Position numbers and translations under genes: made by a program. From Diplonema japonicum (Eukaryota; Euglenozoa; Diplonemea; Diplonemida; Diplonemidae), in NCBI GenBank assembly GCA_964019335.1, contig OZ025699.1, forward strand, positions 124,001-188,000: a DNA stretch of 64,000 nucleotides, read 5' to 3'. Shown here piece after piece: positions 1 through 10,182 of the stretch; position 1 is the stretch's first letter, and each line of letters opens with the position of its first letter. The notes below the pieces were generated by a model that saw only the letters and a program-made list of their open reading frames with translations, ran no database searches and was not told the origin of the DNA.

Positions 1-2761
1 GCACCGCCGCCTCCTGGTGAAGCCCAGCCAGGTCCTTCCTCCCGACATCATCGAGCCTGCTGTAGTAGACCCCCATGCAGTAGCGCAGCAGCGGGAGGAT
101 GTACGTAACGTAGAGAGACCGCAGAGTGTCCCTCTTGCTGCCCCAGGACGTGCCGGACAAGAGCTTCAGCACCCTCAGCCTTTTGCTGGCCCGCCGTAGG
201 ATGTCCTGTGCGTGTTCACCGAACGTGAGCCCAGAGTCCACCGTAACCCCAAGGTACCTCGCGTGTTCAGACAGAGGCAGGGGACGGGCCGCAACGTAGT
301 CCACGTCGGGCCGTCGCACGGCTGCATGCATGTCCCGCACGCAGCGGATCCGCACACCACCCGCCTCCACAACCTGAAGGCCCGCCAGCTCCTGGTCCCC
401 GGAGATCGTGCCATCGGCGTTCACCCCCAGGCCGAAGAGTGGGTTCTGGAAGGCACCTGGCTGAAGGGGGACTCGTGACGAAGTGAAGTAGACCCCGAGA
501 CGTTTCTGGGGGGGGACGCAGACTGCCTGCGTCTTGGACGTGCTCAGCAGCATGTCACGCTCCCTGCACCAGTCCTCAACCGCATCCACCACTGCCTGCG
601 CCTTCCGCTCCAGCCCAGCCACGTCCCCTTGTCCAGAGGAGATCACAACCGCCACGTCGTCGGCGTAGAGCACCGAGACGTCCGCCAGTCCCTCCAGTCT
701 CCTGGCGAGTTCGTCGACGTAGATGGTGTACAGGATGGGACCCAAGACAGAGCCCTGGGGGACACCCCGTCTCACCTTCGTCGTCGACCCCCTCGACCGT
801 CCAATCGTGACCGCAGCAGTACGGCCGCATAGAAAGGACCGCGTCCACTCCACGAAGGGTTCGGGGAGACCCTTCCCTCGCATCTTGTCCAGCAGGGCAC
901 CATGGGGCACCAGGTCGAAGGCAGAAGAGAAGTCGAACAGCAGAGCGGCCGAGAGACGTCGATCGTCTTTGTTCCTCGACATGCACTCAGTGAGGGTTGC
1001 CACCTGCTCCTCCGTGGAGCGGCCGCGTCTGAAACCAGCCTGGCTGTCGTGGAGTCCCTCGACTCCCGTCCCGTCCGCGTCAAGAAGAAACGAGAGCCTC
1101 TCCTCGATCATCCTCTCCAGCAGCTTGCAGAGGCAGCTGGTCAGGCAGATCGGCCGGTAGGAAGCCAAGAGAGTCGCATCTTTTCCAGGTTTCGGTACCG
1201 GGACGATCACTCCCTTCTTCCAGGCACCGGGGACGACACCCATCAGCCAGGAGCGATTGAGGAGTAGAAGGAGGACACCGAGGGAGTCCGAGTTCAGGTG
1301 TAGGAGCATCTCCGAGAAGATTCCGTCTTCCCCGGCCGCGCTGCGCGTCTTCATCCTTCTCAGGCCGCGGGTGAGGTCGTCCACGGTGAACGCTTGACAC
1401 CCGAGTCTGCTTGCAGAAGGAGCGGCGTCCTTCGAGTTCCCGTCACCACGCCTGCCGTAGAGCTTAGCGAAGTGCGCCCCCAGCCGGTCGGCCTTCGCCT
1501 TGTCCGACACAAATCTTCCCTCGAGTACAGGAAGGTGTGTCTTTCGGTGCCTGCCGTCCAGCTTCTTCACCGCTCTGAACGCAGCCCCGAGGTCCTTGCT
1601 CCGGCTGAGGTCGGCCGCCATCCTTCCCCATGCCTCACGCTTCGTCTCGTCAAGGAGTCGGTTGACTTCCTTCACCTTCGCCCTGTACTCCTCCACCACC
1701 ACGTCCGCCTCTTGAAGCAGGAGTTCGCGCAGGGTGTTCCGCTCTTCGAAGGCGTCCTCGAGCTCAGCAGTCCACCAGGGGGTCGGGCCACGTCGCATCC
1801 CACAGAGGGGAATGTGGTCGTTCGCCGCAGTCAAAAGGGCTTGTGTAAACCCCTTCGTGACAGAGTCAATCGGAGCCGCCGTGTCAACACCAGCAAGCAG
1901 GCGGGCAACAGCAGCAGTGTAGTCATCCCATCTGGCTTTTTTGAAATTCCAGGTGGGGAAGGGGCGCTCCGAACGGTAGACGTCCTCAAGAGGCAGGTGA
2001 AAGGATACGGGACTATGATCGGAGCCCCACGTGCCCAGCGTCTTCGGCTCAAGCTTCGCGCAGCGCCCCACAACCAGGTCCAGAACGTGTCGTGACGAGT
2101 CCCTCGTCGGTTCGTTGCGGTCGTTGTAGACGGTGTACCCGTGGGTGTCCAGCCAGTCCCTGACCACGTTCCCCCTCTCGTTCGGCGTCGTCACCGTGGC
2201 GTCCCAGGAGCTGTGGTGAGCATTGAAGTCACCCGCTATGACTGTGTTCTTCCCCATGGGAAGGCTGCCAGGCCGCAGGTACTCAGGGTCCCTCGTGCCT
2301 CTGCTCGCGCTTACCGGTGTAAGGTAAACGTTGGAGAGAGTGATCGGCTCACGCTTCTCGCAGGAGATCCTCACATCCAGTCTCTCAGTGACACAGTCCC
2401 CAGCCGGGAGTACGTGCGGAACCTCCTCCGAGGCAAGATCGTCGCGGACATACGTGACAATACCACCACCCCTCGTCGCAGTGCCGTCAGTCACCGGTGT
2501 CAACCGATCCCTCCTGTATGACCTGTACCCAGGCAGGTGTGGCGTGTCGTGCCCTTCCCTCAGGTGCGTCTCCTGTATCATGATGATGTCCAGCGACAAG
2601 AAGTCAGCATGGCGAGATACGACGGTCCATTTCGCAACGAGGCCGTTGCAGTTCCACGAGACAACCTTGAGACCCTTAGGCGACGGGGGCGGCAGCTTCT
2701 TGGGTGGGCCAGGGTTTGTTTCGACCAGCCCAAGCAGCCCCAGCAGGTCCCTGACGGACAT
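1..2761 (-). CDS. LINE A1 ORF2, 5' part: 2A-like peptide, APE endonuclease, reverse transcriptase (partial)
   Basis: Starts at the ATG complementary to 2759-2761. About 920 codons are visible and open to the edge. The N-terminus carries the 2A-like string LVETNPGPP, where a 2A peptide would separate the chains between Gly and Pro. The APE endonuclease follows, with QETHL, GDFNAH and SDHSP motifs, then the RT with FRRGRST, a VPQGSVLGP box and the YADD catalytic loop. The protein would nick target DNA and prime reverse transcription on it. By alignment with the intact copies at 34096 and 41760, RNase H and the CCHC finger should lie beyond the left edge. Confidence 0.88.
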   Translation of the reverse strand, partial: MSVRDLLGLLGLVETNPGPPKKLPPPSPKGLKVVSWNCNGLVAKWTVVSRHADFLSLDIIMIQETHLREGHDTPHLPGYRSYRRDRLTPVTDGTATRGGGIVTYVRDDLASEEVPHVLPAGDCVTERLDVRISCEKREPITLSNVYLTPVSASRGTRDPEYLRPGSLPMGKNTVIAGDFNAHHSSWDATVTTPNERGNVVRDWLDTHGYTVYNDRNEPTRDSSRHVLDLVVGRCAKLEPKTLGTWGSDHSPVSFHLPLEDVYRSERPFPTWNFKKARWDDYTAAVARLLAGVDTAAPIDSVTKGFTQALLTAANDHIPLCGMRRGPTPWWTAELEDAFEERNTLRELLLQEADVVVEEYRAKVKEVNRLLDETKREAWGRMAADLSRSKDLGAAFRAVKKLDGRHRKTHLPVLEGRFVSDKAKADRLGAHFAKLYGRRGDGNSKDAAPSASRLGCQAFTVDDLTRGLRRMKTRSAAGEDGIFSEMLLHLNSDSLGVLLLLLNRSWLMGVVPGAWKKGVIVPVPKPGKDATLLASYRPICLTSCLCKLLERMIEERLSFLLDADGTGVEGLHDSQAGFRRGRSTEEQVATLTECMSRNKDDRRLSAALLFDFSSAFDLVPHGALLDKMRGKGLPEPFVEWTRSFLCGRTAAVTIGRSRGSTTKVRRGVPQGSVLGPILYTIYVDELARRLEGLADVSVLYADDVAVVISSGQGDVAGLERKAQAVVDAVEDWCRERDMLLSTSKTQAVCVPPQKRLGVYFTSSRVPLQPGAFQNPLFGLGVNADGTISGDQELAGLQVVEAGGVRIRCVRDMHAAVRRPDVDYVAARPLPLSEHARYLGVTVDSGLTFGEHAQDILRRASKRLRVLKLLSGTSWGSKRDTLRSLYVTYILPLLRYCMGVYYSRLDDVGRKDLAGLHQEAAV

Positions 2762-2902
2762 CCTCCCGAGTAGGGTGGGGATCAGTGCAGAAAAGTCGGT
2801 GAAGAAACAGAGAGGTAGGAGTCTCCTGGGGAGGATGCGAGGGAGACTAGGAGAGGGAGCATGGTCGTAGATCTGCTGCTCCCCCTGTTCTGCGGGGCCC
2901 CT

Positions 2903-5752
2903 TCAATTGGATGGACCCATGGAGGCAGAGCGCCCCTTGACCCCATTGGTGAAGAGATCTTTGGTCTCCGCGAACGACCTGGCCCGCCCCCTCGTACCCA
3001 GGTTCGTCACCGCAGCCTCAGAGGTCGTAGCGAGAGGAGGAGCCCCCTTCTTCCCCTTCCCCTTCCCTTTCCATACACTGTCGTGTGTCGTCGTCGCCCC
3101 CGGTGTAGGGTCCCGCGGCACTGCCGTTCCCGTCGTCAGCGTGGCCGCCTGCGGCAGGAGGAGGCGGAGCGTCGTCCGCAGATCGGAGATCATCTCCTGC
3201 TGAGAGTCGATCGTCCTCTGCAGCCCGACGATCGACTCCTTCAGCGTGGCGACGAGCTCAGTGAGAGCGGCGACCTCAGGCGACCCGGAAGGGACTCCCT
3301 CCTTGTTTCCCGCAGACACGTTGCGGGGCGGTGTAGGGGACGTCACAGTGTCGAGCTGGGGGGGAGCCACCGAGCTCGGTATGGACGCCCACGGGCTGGT
3401 GGGAGGAAGCCCAGTTGCTTTCACCGCAGGGCCAGTCTCCGAGGGTGTCGACGCCGATACAGGTGCCGGGTCAGGTACAGGTGTAGTAGGCGCAGGTGCA
3501 GGCACATGAGAAGATGTGGGTGCCGGGGTCGAGGACGTTGCAAGCGCAGGTGCAGATGCAGGTGTCGTCCTGTTGATGAGAGGGGGCGGCTTGACGGTCG
3601 GGTGGTCGTCCGCATCACGGAGGCAGACAAGGCGCCCCCCAAGGAGCCACGTCCTGGACTTCGGGGGCGGGCTGTCGACGACGATGAAGAACACGAGTTG
3701 CCTCGTGCCCTGGAACATCGTCTGCGTGCGTCGCAGGACGGAGGATGGTTTCCAACCGATGTGGTCCATCACTTCGTCGAAGGCCGCCCTGGTGATGGAC
3801 GGCGGGGCTCCGGTGAGCAAAAACTTGCGCTTCGTACGCAGTTTTGCGAGGGTTTCCCGGAGCCGCTGTTCCGTCTCCGGTAGGCACCGCACAGTCCATC
3901 CCTTACGGTGCGCCACCCCGAGAGACAACCCACCCAGCGTCCCCGCAATCCGATAGGCATCCGCCCTCCCTTCCGCCACGATGGGTACATAAGCGTACCC
4001 CCCGCGTCTCTCCGTCGTCCGCATTAAGCACCCGTCCCCGGACCGGCGCAGGACGGCGTGGACGTGTGCTGCTTGCAGGCGCAGTCCCACCTCGTGGGTC
4101 CAGTGCCTCGCCCGCGGTTCTTCCTCACCGAACTTCCTTGGGCGGAAGACCGCACGATCCTCCACCACCGCGCCCTGAGCCTTGGCGAGCTCCAGGACCC
4201 TGGCCTTCGCCTCCTTCAGGCTGTCTGCACTGACACAGACGTAGACGACCTCCGATCCGCTGTTGAAGGTGGAAGGCGGGGTGTAGGTGGGGGGGTCCAG
4301 CCCGAACGTGGAGACGTGGACCCTCCTGTTCACTGCGCGCGACCCAGAGACCATGACAATCTCGCTGGGGGTGGTGACACCGGGGACCTCTGTCATAAGG
4401 ACAAAGGTGATGGATGCCGTAGGTAACGCGGAGCACACGACCCCCATTTCGGAGGGATCGTCGAGCGCAATGACAGCGCGGGATGTTTCCGTCGGGGGGG
4501 ACACGTTGGTGTAGATCGGGGCGTCCCATGTGTCTGGCACCAGGTCCCATCGCGGGGTTGTGGAAGGGGCAGGGGCAGGGTCGTCCTCCATCTCCTCAGG
4601 GCCAGAGCTGGTGTCAGAGTCTGAGCTGAGGAGGAGCGTGCCTTGGTCTGTTGACGCGTTGGCGGAAGCGTTCGCGACTGCTTCGTCCTCGACCTTCTGG
4701 GCATCTGCCTTCTTGGCGGCCGCCAACCTCAAAGCTTCCTCCTTTTTGGCAGCGGCTGCGGCGGCTTCCTTTTCGGCGGCGGCGGTGGCTGCGACCTTCT
4801 TCTTCTCCTCGGCGGCGGCGGCTGCGGCTGCGGTCTCCTTCTCGGCGGCGGCGGCTGCAGCTTGCTTCCTGGCGGCGTCGGCTGCGGCCTTCCTCTCGGC
4901 GGCGGCGGCGGCAGCGGCTTTCTTCTCGGCGGCGGCCTTCTCCTCGGCGGCGGCGGCGGCTGCTGCTTTCTTCTCGGCGGCGGCTGCGGCTTTCTTCTTC
5001 TCGGCTGCAGCGGCTGCGGCTGTAGCCTTCTTCTCCTCGGCTGCTTTCATCTCGGCCGCAGCACGCGCAGCCTCCTTCTCCTCTGCCGCAAGTCGTGCAG
5101 TAGACCGCTCGCGCAGAGCCTTCTCCTCAGCCTCGACTGCTCTGCGAGCAGCCTCCACACCAGCCACGCGAGCAGCTTCCGTCTCGGCTGCCATTTTGAC
5201 AACAGCAGCATCAGCCACCTCCTGCGCAGCCTTCATCTTAGCAGCTATTTCTGCAGCTACCACGTCGGCCGACTCGCGTGCAGCTTCCAAATCAGCAGCG
5301 ATTCCCGCGAGTTCGACGTCGGCCGCAGTGCGTGCGGCTTCGAGGGGGTGTGTGGCGTCAGCTATGTGTGCGGCTTCGGCGGCAGCGTCAGCGCGCGCGG
5401 CTCTGGCGGCCTTCCTCCTAGCTTTTTTGCTGGAGGTCGGGGTGGCGACGCTGGCGTCAGGCGAAACCGGCCTTTTGACGGAGCCGGTCGGGGTGGAGGC
5501 GACAGGTGTCGCTGGGCCGGCTGTAGCGGCGGCGGCGTCGGGCGTGAGGAGGTCAATTACGGTGACCACCCCCGTCATCTTCTCCCGGTGCTCCGGCGTC
5601 AGGAGCTGCCCCAGCTCCCCGGCTGCTCCAGCGCTGCGGAGCATCCTCTCCACCCGCCGCTCCTCCCTGGCCTTGGACTGGGCCAGCTGCGTGCTGGCCC
5701 CGTTCCCTTCCGGCTTTGCCTTCTCCTTGTGCTTGTCTTTCTTCTTGCCCAT
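2903..5752 (-). CDS. LINE A1 ORF1, Ala/Lys/Glu-rich coiled-coil protein
   Basis: 949 codons, starting MGKKKDKHKEK directly after a (GAAAA)n leader. The order is a basic N-terminus, a short Pro/Thr-rich stretch, a very long Ala/Glu/Lys tract (roughly residues 85-330) likely to form helical coiled coil, an acidic Ser/Asp linker, a conserved globular part (roughly 400-680), a Pro/Thr/Ala-rich linker, a second short coiled coil ending in SQQEMISDLRTTL, and a Lys/Gly-rich tail (KGKGKGKKG). By analogy with other LINEs it should be the RNA-binding, RNP-forming protein. No CCHC knuckle is visible. Its Ala tract is shorter than in the A2, A3 and A4 copies. Confidence 0.85.
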   Translation of the reverse strand: MGKKKDKHKEKAKPEGNGASTQLAQSKAREERRVERMLRSAGAAGELGQLLTPEHREKMTGVVTVIDLLTPDAAAATAGPATPVASTPTGSVKRPVSPDASVATPTSSKKARRKAARAARADAAAEAAHIADATHPLEAARTAADVELAGIAADLEAARESADVVAAEIAAKMKAAQEVADAAVVKMAAETEAARVAGVEAARRAVEAEEKALRERSTARLAAEEKEAARAAAEMKAAEEKKATAAAAAAEKKKAAAAAEKKAAAAAAAEEKAAAEKKAAAAAAAERKAAADAARKQAAAAAAEKETAAAAAAAEEKKKVAATAAAEKEAAAAAAKKEEALRLAAAKKADAQKVEDEAVANASANASTDQGTLLLSSDSDTSSGPEEMEDDPAPAPSTTPRWDLVPDTWDAPIYTNVSPPTETSRAVIALDDPSEMGVVCSALPTASITFVLMTEVPGVTTPSEIVMVSGSRAVNRRVHVSTFGLDPPTYTPPSTFNSGSEVVYVCVSADSLKEAKARVLELAKAQGAVVEDRAVFRPRKFGEEEPRARHWTHEVGLRLQAAHVHAVLRRSGDGCLMRTTERRGGYAYVPIVAEGRADAYRIAGTLGGLSLGVAHRKGWTVRCLPETEQRLRETLAKLRTKRKFLLTGAPPSITRAAFDEVMDHIGWKPSSVLRRTQTMFQGTRQLVFFIVVDSPPPKSRTWLLGGRLVCLRDADDHPTVKPPPLINRTTPASAPALATSSTPAPTSSHVPAPAPTTPVPDPAPVSASTPSETGPAVKATGLPPTSPWASIPSSVAPPQLDTVTSPTPPRNVSAGNKEGVPSGSPEVAALTELVATLKESIVGLQRTIDSQQEMISDLRTTLRLLLPQAATLTTGTAVPRDPTPGATTTHDSVWKGKGKGKKGAPPLATTSEAAVTNLGTRGRARSFAETKDLFTNGVKGRSASMGPSN

Positions 5753-5786
5753 TTTTCTTTTCTTTTCTTTTCTTTTCTTTTCTTTC

Positions 5787-5838
<52 letters not shown>
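5753..5838 (-). repeat. (GAAAA)n leader of A1 fused to the poly(A) tail of element C
   Basis: In the minus sense, about 36 A residues (5838-5803) follow the C tail and run into about eleven GAAAA units, one of them changed to GGAAAG, ending at the A1 start codon. The same changed unit occurs in the A2 leader at 23341-23416. No other 5' UTR is visible in A1. Confidence 0.85.
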
Positions 5839-5840
<2 letters not shown>

Positions 5841-5842
<2 letters not shown>

Positions 5843-8810
5843 ATAATAAATATTCCACTACCAGGCGGGAGGATCGAAGGGGAGTAGAGAAAACCAAAGG
5901 GAATGGGACATCACTTCGGAGGTCACGCCAGGGGGGGATCATGTGGTCTGCTTTAATGGGCGATGGGCCTACCGGGGTGCATTCCCTCTGCGGAGGGTCC
6001 AGGTTCTTTGCATCCCTCCTCATCCTCCCTGCCCAGGTGTCCTCGTCGAGCTCCTCAGCAAGTGCAGCAACACACCCCACTGTGTTGGACTTCCGTATGC
6101 ATTCCTCGTACAACAGCAGGGTGTCCGTCTTGACTACTGTGTCCAATTGTTGTAGTCCTGCCTCTACCACTGCTATATGTTTGGAGATCTTCCCAGGGAG
6201 CCCTGTGATAAATCTCGCCGCCGTTTCATGTAGTTCGTTCAGGTCGTCAAAAAGGTCCTTCCGCAGCGACTTGCCGTAGACCCCCAGGCCGTATCTTGTC
6301 AGTGGGAACACGTACGTTAGGTAGATCGCTCTGAGCATGTCCCTTCTCAACCCACCCTTCTTGCTGGACAGTCTGTACAAGTATCCCAAGCGCCTACGCG
6401 TCTTGTTTTTGACTTCACCCACGTGAGCCTCGAAGGACGCGTTAGCGTCTAGCGTGACCCCCAGGTACTTCGCCTTGTCTACCTGTTTCAATCCTGTCCC
6501 GTCTCCGAAAGATACCTTCAGTTTCCTCGAGACTCCGTTGCAAAGGATGTTCGATTTTTCGGGTGCCAGCTGCATCGACCACCTCTCAGCCCACTGTTCC
6601 ACCAAGTCAACAATCAGTTGTGCCTTTTTCTCGACCTCCTTGTCCTTCTTGCCTTCGACCACGACCATGATGTCATCTGCATACGTGCAAGCACGTATGC
6701 CTCGTTCTTCTAGCACTCTGGTCAGGTCATCCACATAGATGGTAAAGAGTAGAGGTGCCAGGACAGTTCCTTGAGGGACTCCCCCCTTAAACTCCCTGGA
6801 GACCCCTTGCGTGCCTTCCACCTCCACCGCCACTTTTCTCTTGCTGAGGTAGCTCTTTACCCATCTTGTGTATTCTTCGGGATATCCGTTATTCTCCATC
6901 TTTGCTATGAGTCCCTCATGCCACACCGTGTCGAAGGCCCCCTTAAGGTCCAGAAAGAGCAGACCTCCCCTTTTCCCCGTGTTGTTGTATTTGAAACCCT
7001 GTAGAGTTTTCGCAGCGAAGAGTATGTTCTCTGTGGTTGATCGGCCTCTCATGAAGCCGGATTGTGTCCAGTGTGGTGGGGTTACCTTCCTGGTCTCTTG
7101 AAGGTAGACCATCCTGCTTCTCACCACCCTCTCCATGGCTTTCGCGATGTTGCTCGTCAGGGATATGGGCCTGTAGGAGTCGGCTCTGCTCGGGTCTTTG
7201 TTGGGTTTCCTGAGTGGTCTGATTGTTGTTCTCTTCCACTCCGACGGGACCTTCCCTTCCTTCCAAGAGAGATTGAAGAGATGTTTCAGAACTTCCACTC
7301 CTTTTGGCCCCATTTTTTTGAGATATTCGTTGTAGATGCCGTCGGGTCCCGGGGCCTTTCGTTTCTTTAGCTTCGCGATCTCGCCCAGCACCTCACTCGT
7401 CGTGACTGCTTCTGCTTGTTCTTGCTGGGTCTCTCTCTTCACCTCGTTTTTTAGGGATTCCAGAGCTTCTCTAGAGGATTGTCCTATTTTCGGTGTACAT
7501 TTTGCTGCGTAGTGTTCGCACAAGGCTGTTGCTTTCGCCTTGTTACTTGCGTATCTTGTACCGTTCTCCCTGAGAACCGAGACTCCGGGTTTCGTTGCAC
7601 TCCCGTCAAGCTGCCTTATGAAAGCGAAAGTGTCTTTGGACGTTTTCTTCCTTCCCAGTTCATCCAGGAAATCTTCGTCCCTCTTTTGTTTAGAGGCTTG
7701 TATTAACTCCCTTGTCTCTTTCTGGAGTAACCTCACCTCCGCTAAGGCAACCGGATCGTCCTCGCCCTTGCTTACGTACTCCCTTAGTTTGGTGTTCCTT
7801 TCCTTTACCTTGCTGTCTATCTCAGGAGTCCACCACGCCTTAGCAGGTTTCGGCCCTTTTCTAGGTATGCTCTCCCTAGAAGCTGCCATGAGCAGGCCGA
7901 TGAGTCCCTTACTCACCACCTCCACGTCCTTGCTCTTTAGAAGGCATGATGTCCTCTCTTCTACGATAGTCCTGAATTTGCCCCAGTCAGCTTTTTCCCA
8001 TACCAGCTTCTGGGGCGGTTTTTTCCTTCCTTCCTTTTGTTGCTGTCCCACTTCCCATTCGTAGAACATGGGAAAGTGGTCGGAACCTATTGAGTCCAGT
8101 ACCCTCCACGAGCCTGGGTCATACCCCGCGTCCGTTATCATTATGTCGGTCGTGGTGAAGGTTCCTCTCGTTGAGAAGTGTGTGGGGCACTTTGGTCTGT
8201 TGAGTGGCAGCATGTTCGTCCTGACCATCCATTTCTCCAGTTCACCGCCCTTCAGGTCACTGTTCTTGGCGGTACTGTCCCACATGTCAGAGTGCGCGTT
8301 GAAATCACCCGATATCAGCACATCCTGACCAGAAGGGAGATTGGAGACTGCCAAGTCGCCTTTGACTTTCGTGGACGATGGGGGGCGGTAGATGTTGACC
8401 AAGAGCAGTTTTCTTGTTTCGGTGAGTTGTACGGATACGTCCAGTCTTTCCGTCCTGTCATCACGTTCTCCTATGAACGTCTGCTCAGCATCCAGGTCTC
8501 TCCTGACCGCCGTCACCAGACCACCTCCCCTCTTCACCTCCCCGTCCTCGTTTAGCACCACCCTGTCTCTCCTGAACAGGTTGAAGCCCGGTAGTTCGAT
8601 TTCATCCTCGGTTCTTAGCCATGATTCCTGTATCATAACCACATCAAGCTCGAGTTCTTCTATACTTTTCTCGAGCTCCACCATTTTCCCTCTCACCGAG
8701 TGTGCATTCACCGACAACACTCTCAGCTTCGGGTTGCGTGGCTGATCAGTCTTTATTTTCATGTTAGGACCGGGGTTACTCTCGACGTCTCCGCAGCTTA
8801 GGATATCCAT
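5841..8810 (-). CDS. LINE C ORF2: 2A-like peptide, APE endonuclease, reverse transcriptase; no RNase H, no stop codon
   Basis: Starts MDILSCGDVESNPGP, a near-canonical 2A motif at residues 1-15. The APE endonuclease follows (IQESW, GDFNAH near residue 166, SDHFPM), then the RT (FMRGRST, VPQGTVLAP, YADD near residue 708). Homology to B ORF2 continues into the linker after the RT (TWAGRMRRDA; PPWRDL) and then stops abruptly at the shared 3' tail. No RNase H or CCHC finger is encoded. The frame reads through the whole 3' tail and the poly(A) as Leu then Lys without a stop. It stays open by chance to 5553 inside A1, but that extension is not part of C. Confidence 0.82.
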
Positions 8811-8904
8811 CCATGTGGTCCTGTTCCTCCTCGTCGTCTGTTCGTGCTCTTGCTTGACTTACCGTATTGGTCACCCCCGCACCCCGGGTTTCGGATGAAG
8901 GGTC

Positions 8905-9027
8905 GTACTACTTGGGGGGGGCCGGCCATAACTGACCTATCATCGCCGCCACTAACGCCTTGTCTCGCTTGGACACCCCCGTTCGGGGCCGGCCAGGATT
9001 TAGCCGCGTGTTGTAGCCAAGTAGTAC
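8905..9027 (-). promoter_or_regulatory. Conserved structured RNA element between ORF1 and ORF2 of LINE C
   Basis: In the sense strand the element is closed by gtactacttgg (9027-9017) and ccaagtagtac (8915-8905), a perfect 11-bp stem. Inside are two ggccggcc octamers that can pair with each other, a small hairpin (tgtc/gaca), and the conserved string aaggcgttagtgg. The homologous B elements have gtacgacttgg/ccaagtcgtac, so the fifth stem pair changes on both strands together. It ends about 95 bases before the 2A-ORF2 start. The function is unknown; translation of ORF2 is a reasonable guess. Confidence 0.75.
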
Positions 9028-9270
9028 CACGTCCTCGTCTTCGCTTTCTTCTTCCTTGCTTTCCGCCGTTGTTTCTCTTCGTTTATTGTTCACTTTTTTG
9101 TTTGTGGGGTTGCCTTTTCTTTTTCCCCTTTCTTGGGCTTTGGCTTTTTTTTTTTTTTAAAATCTTTTTTTTGCCCTTTTCTTTTAAGTTCTTTTGGTTG
9201 ATGCGACACTTTCTTTTTTTTTTAATCTTTTTATTTAGTTTTCTGACCTTCACTAAAATCAGGTCTTTCG
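9028..9270 (-). other. A-rich inter-ORF tract of LINE C
   Basis: On the sense strand this is rich in A runs (about 9240-9050) between the ORF1 stop and the stem-closed element. The same position is A-rich in B+ (11500-11820) and B- (51815-51600). No gene is seen. Confidence 0.6.
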
Positions 9271-10182
9271 TTAATGAGAGACTTTCTTCTTGGCGTTCAG
9301 GGGGGCTGACGGGTTTGAATGAGAGGGAGTAGTGGCCATGGTGGCTTGGCGCGAGGTCGCGTTTCCCACCTTTCTCACAGGTGTGGAGGGGAGTTCAGTT
9401 TGGGTGGGTGAGTAGTCGATGCCGGACTGAGATTCGTCCGGTCTCTCGTGGCAGTGCGGTGGTGGCTCGGGGCTTGACTCTTCTTCTTCCTCCATCCTAT
9501 TGCCTCCTGTTGTCAGGAGGAGGAGGATTTTATTATACTGGCTCGCACCAGTCTCCGTCAGCCTCCTCTCCATGGCCACCAGCCGCTCCATCTGCACTGT
9601 CGCCATTCTCTCGATGGCTTGTGCCAGGGTACCAACCTGACCTTCGACCGCTTCCACCTTACCCTGTACCTTCCCCATCTCCTCTTCCTGGGTCTCCATT
9701 CTTGACTCCAGGTGCCTCAACATCATTTCCTCTTCCTCCCCCTTCTCTTCCTTCTCCGCTAGTTTCCTCTCCATCACCTCCAGTCTCTCCATCAGCGCCT
9801 TCAGCTGCTCCCCGCTTTCTCCGTCTGTCGCCTTTTTTTCTTCCTTATCCTTCTTTCTCTTTTCCTTTTTCTCTTCCTCTTTCTGTTTTATGTCCCTGTC
9901 CCTGACACCAGCCGCACACCACAGTTCCCACCAGACACTGTTTCCGAAGAACCTACGGAACTCTATCGCCGTAGCCTTCCTCTTTGTCTTGCCCCCCGGC
10001 AAGGACCTCCTGTAGTCCAGCAGACCCCCCGTTTGCACAAGGAGGTGCACAGTCTGCTCGATCTCACCCAGCTTCACTTCCAACTTCACAGAGGGGGGAG
10101 GGGCTTCAGCTCTGTTGGCACCAATGGTGCCGTCAAACCTTAAAAGCTTCCCCCATCTGATCTCGCTGAGAATTGAAGCTAC
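9271..10182 (-). pseudogene. LINE C ORF1, main part (coiled coil), out of frame with its start
   Basis: The open frame enters at 10182 with VASILSEIRWGKLL and continues to the stop at 9271. It contains an EFRRFFGNSVWWELW motif matching FLEFYGRSVGWQLY of the B- ORF1 and FLAHYGEKTGWSLY of B+. A long Glu/Lys/Met-rich heptad region follows (roughly the second half), predicted coiled coil, then an acidic patch and a Pro/Thr/Ser tail. It should be the RNP or chaperone protein of the element. The N-terminal 59 codons lie in a different frame (10358-10179), so a one-base indel or a programmed shift is needed for a full product. Confidence 0.7.

Larger units (their letters stand above)
1..5815 (-). 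mobile_element. LINE A1 (APE-RT-RNase H type, 2A-containing), cut by left window edge
   Basis: Minus-strand copy of the family also found at 23.3-46.4 kb. Its order is a (GAAAA)n leader, ORF1 (5752-2903), a 141-base gap and ORF2 (2761 to the edge). ORF1 and the visible ORF2 align with the plus copies. One in-frame 3-base insertion in ORF2 near 1698 adds a Val. The length from the ORF2 start to the edge equals that of A2 plus exactly these 3 bases, so no net frameshift is present. The 3' third (RNase H, finger, 3' UTR) lies outside the window. Confidence 0.92.

Noticed and set aside
4530-5840. Long Ala-rich plus-strand frame opposite A1 ORF1, and its equivalents opposite the other A ORF1 copies
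   Set aside because: It is the reverse reading of the GCC/GAG repeat tract of ORF1. It repeats wherever ORF1 does, and runs into poly(T) and flanking elements.
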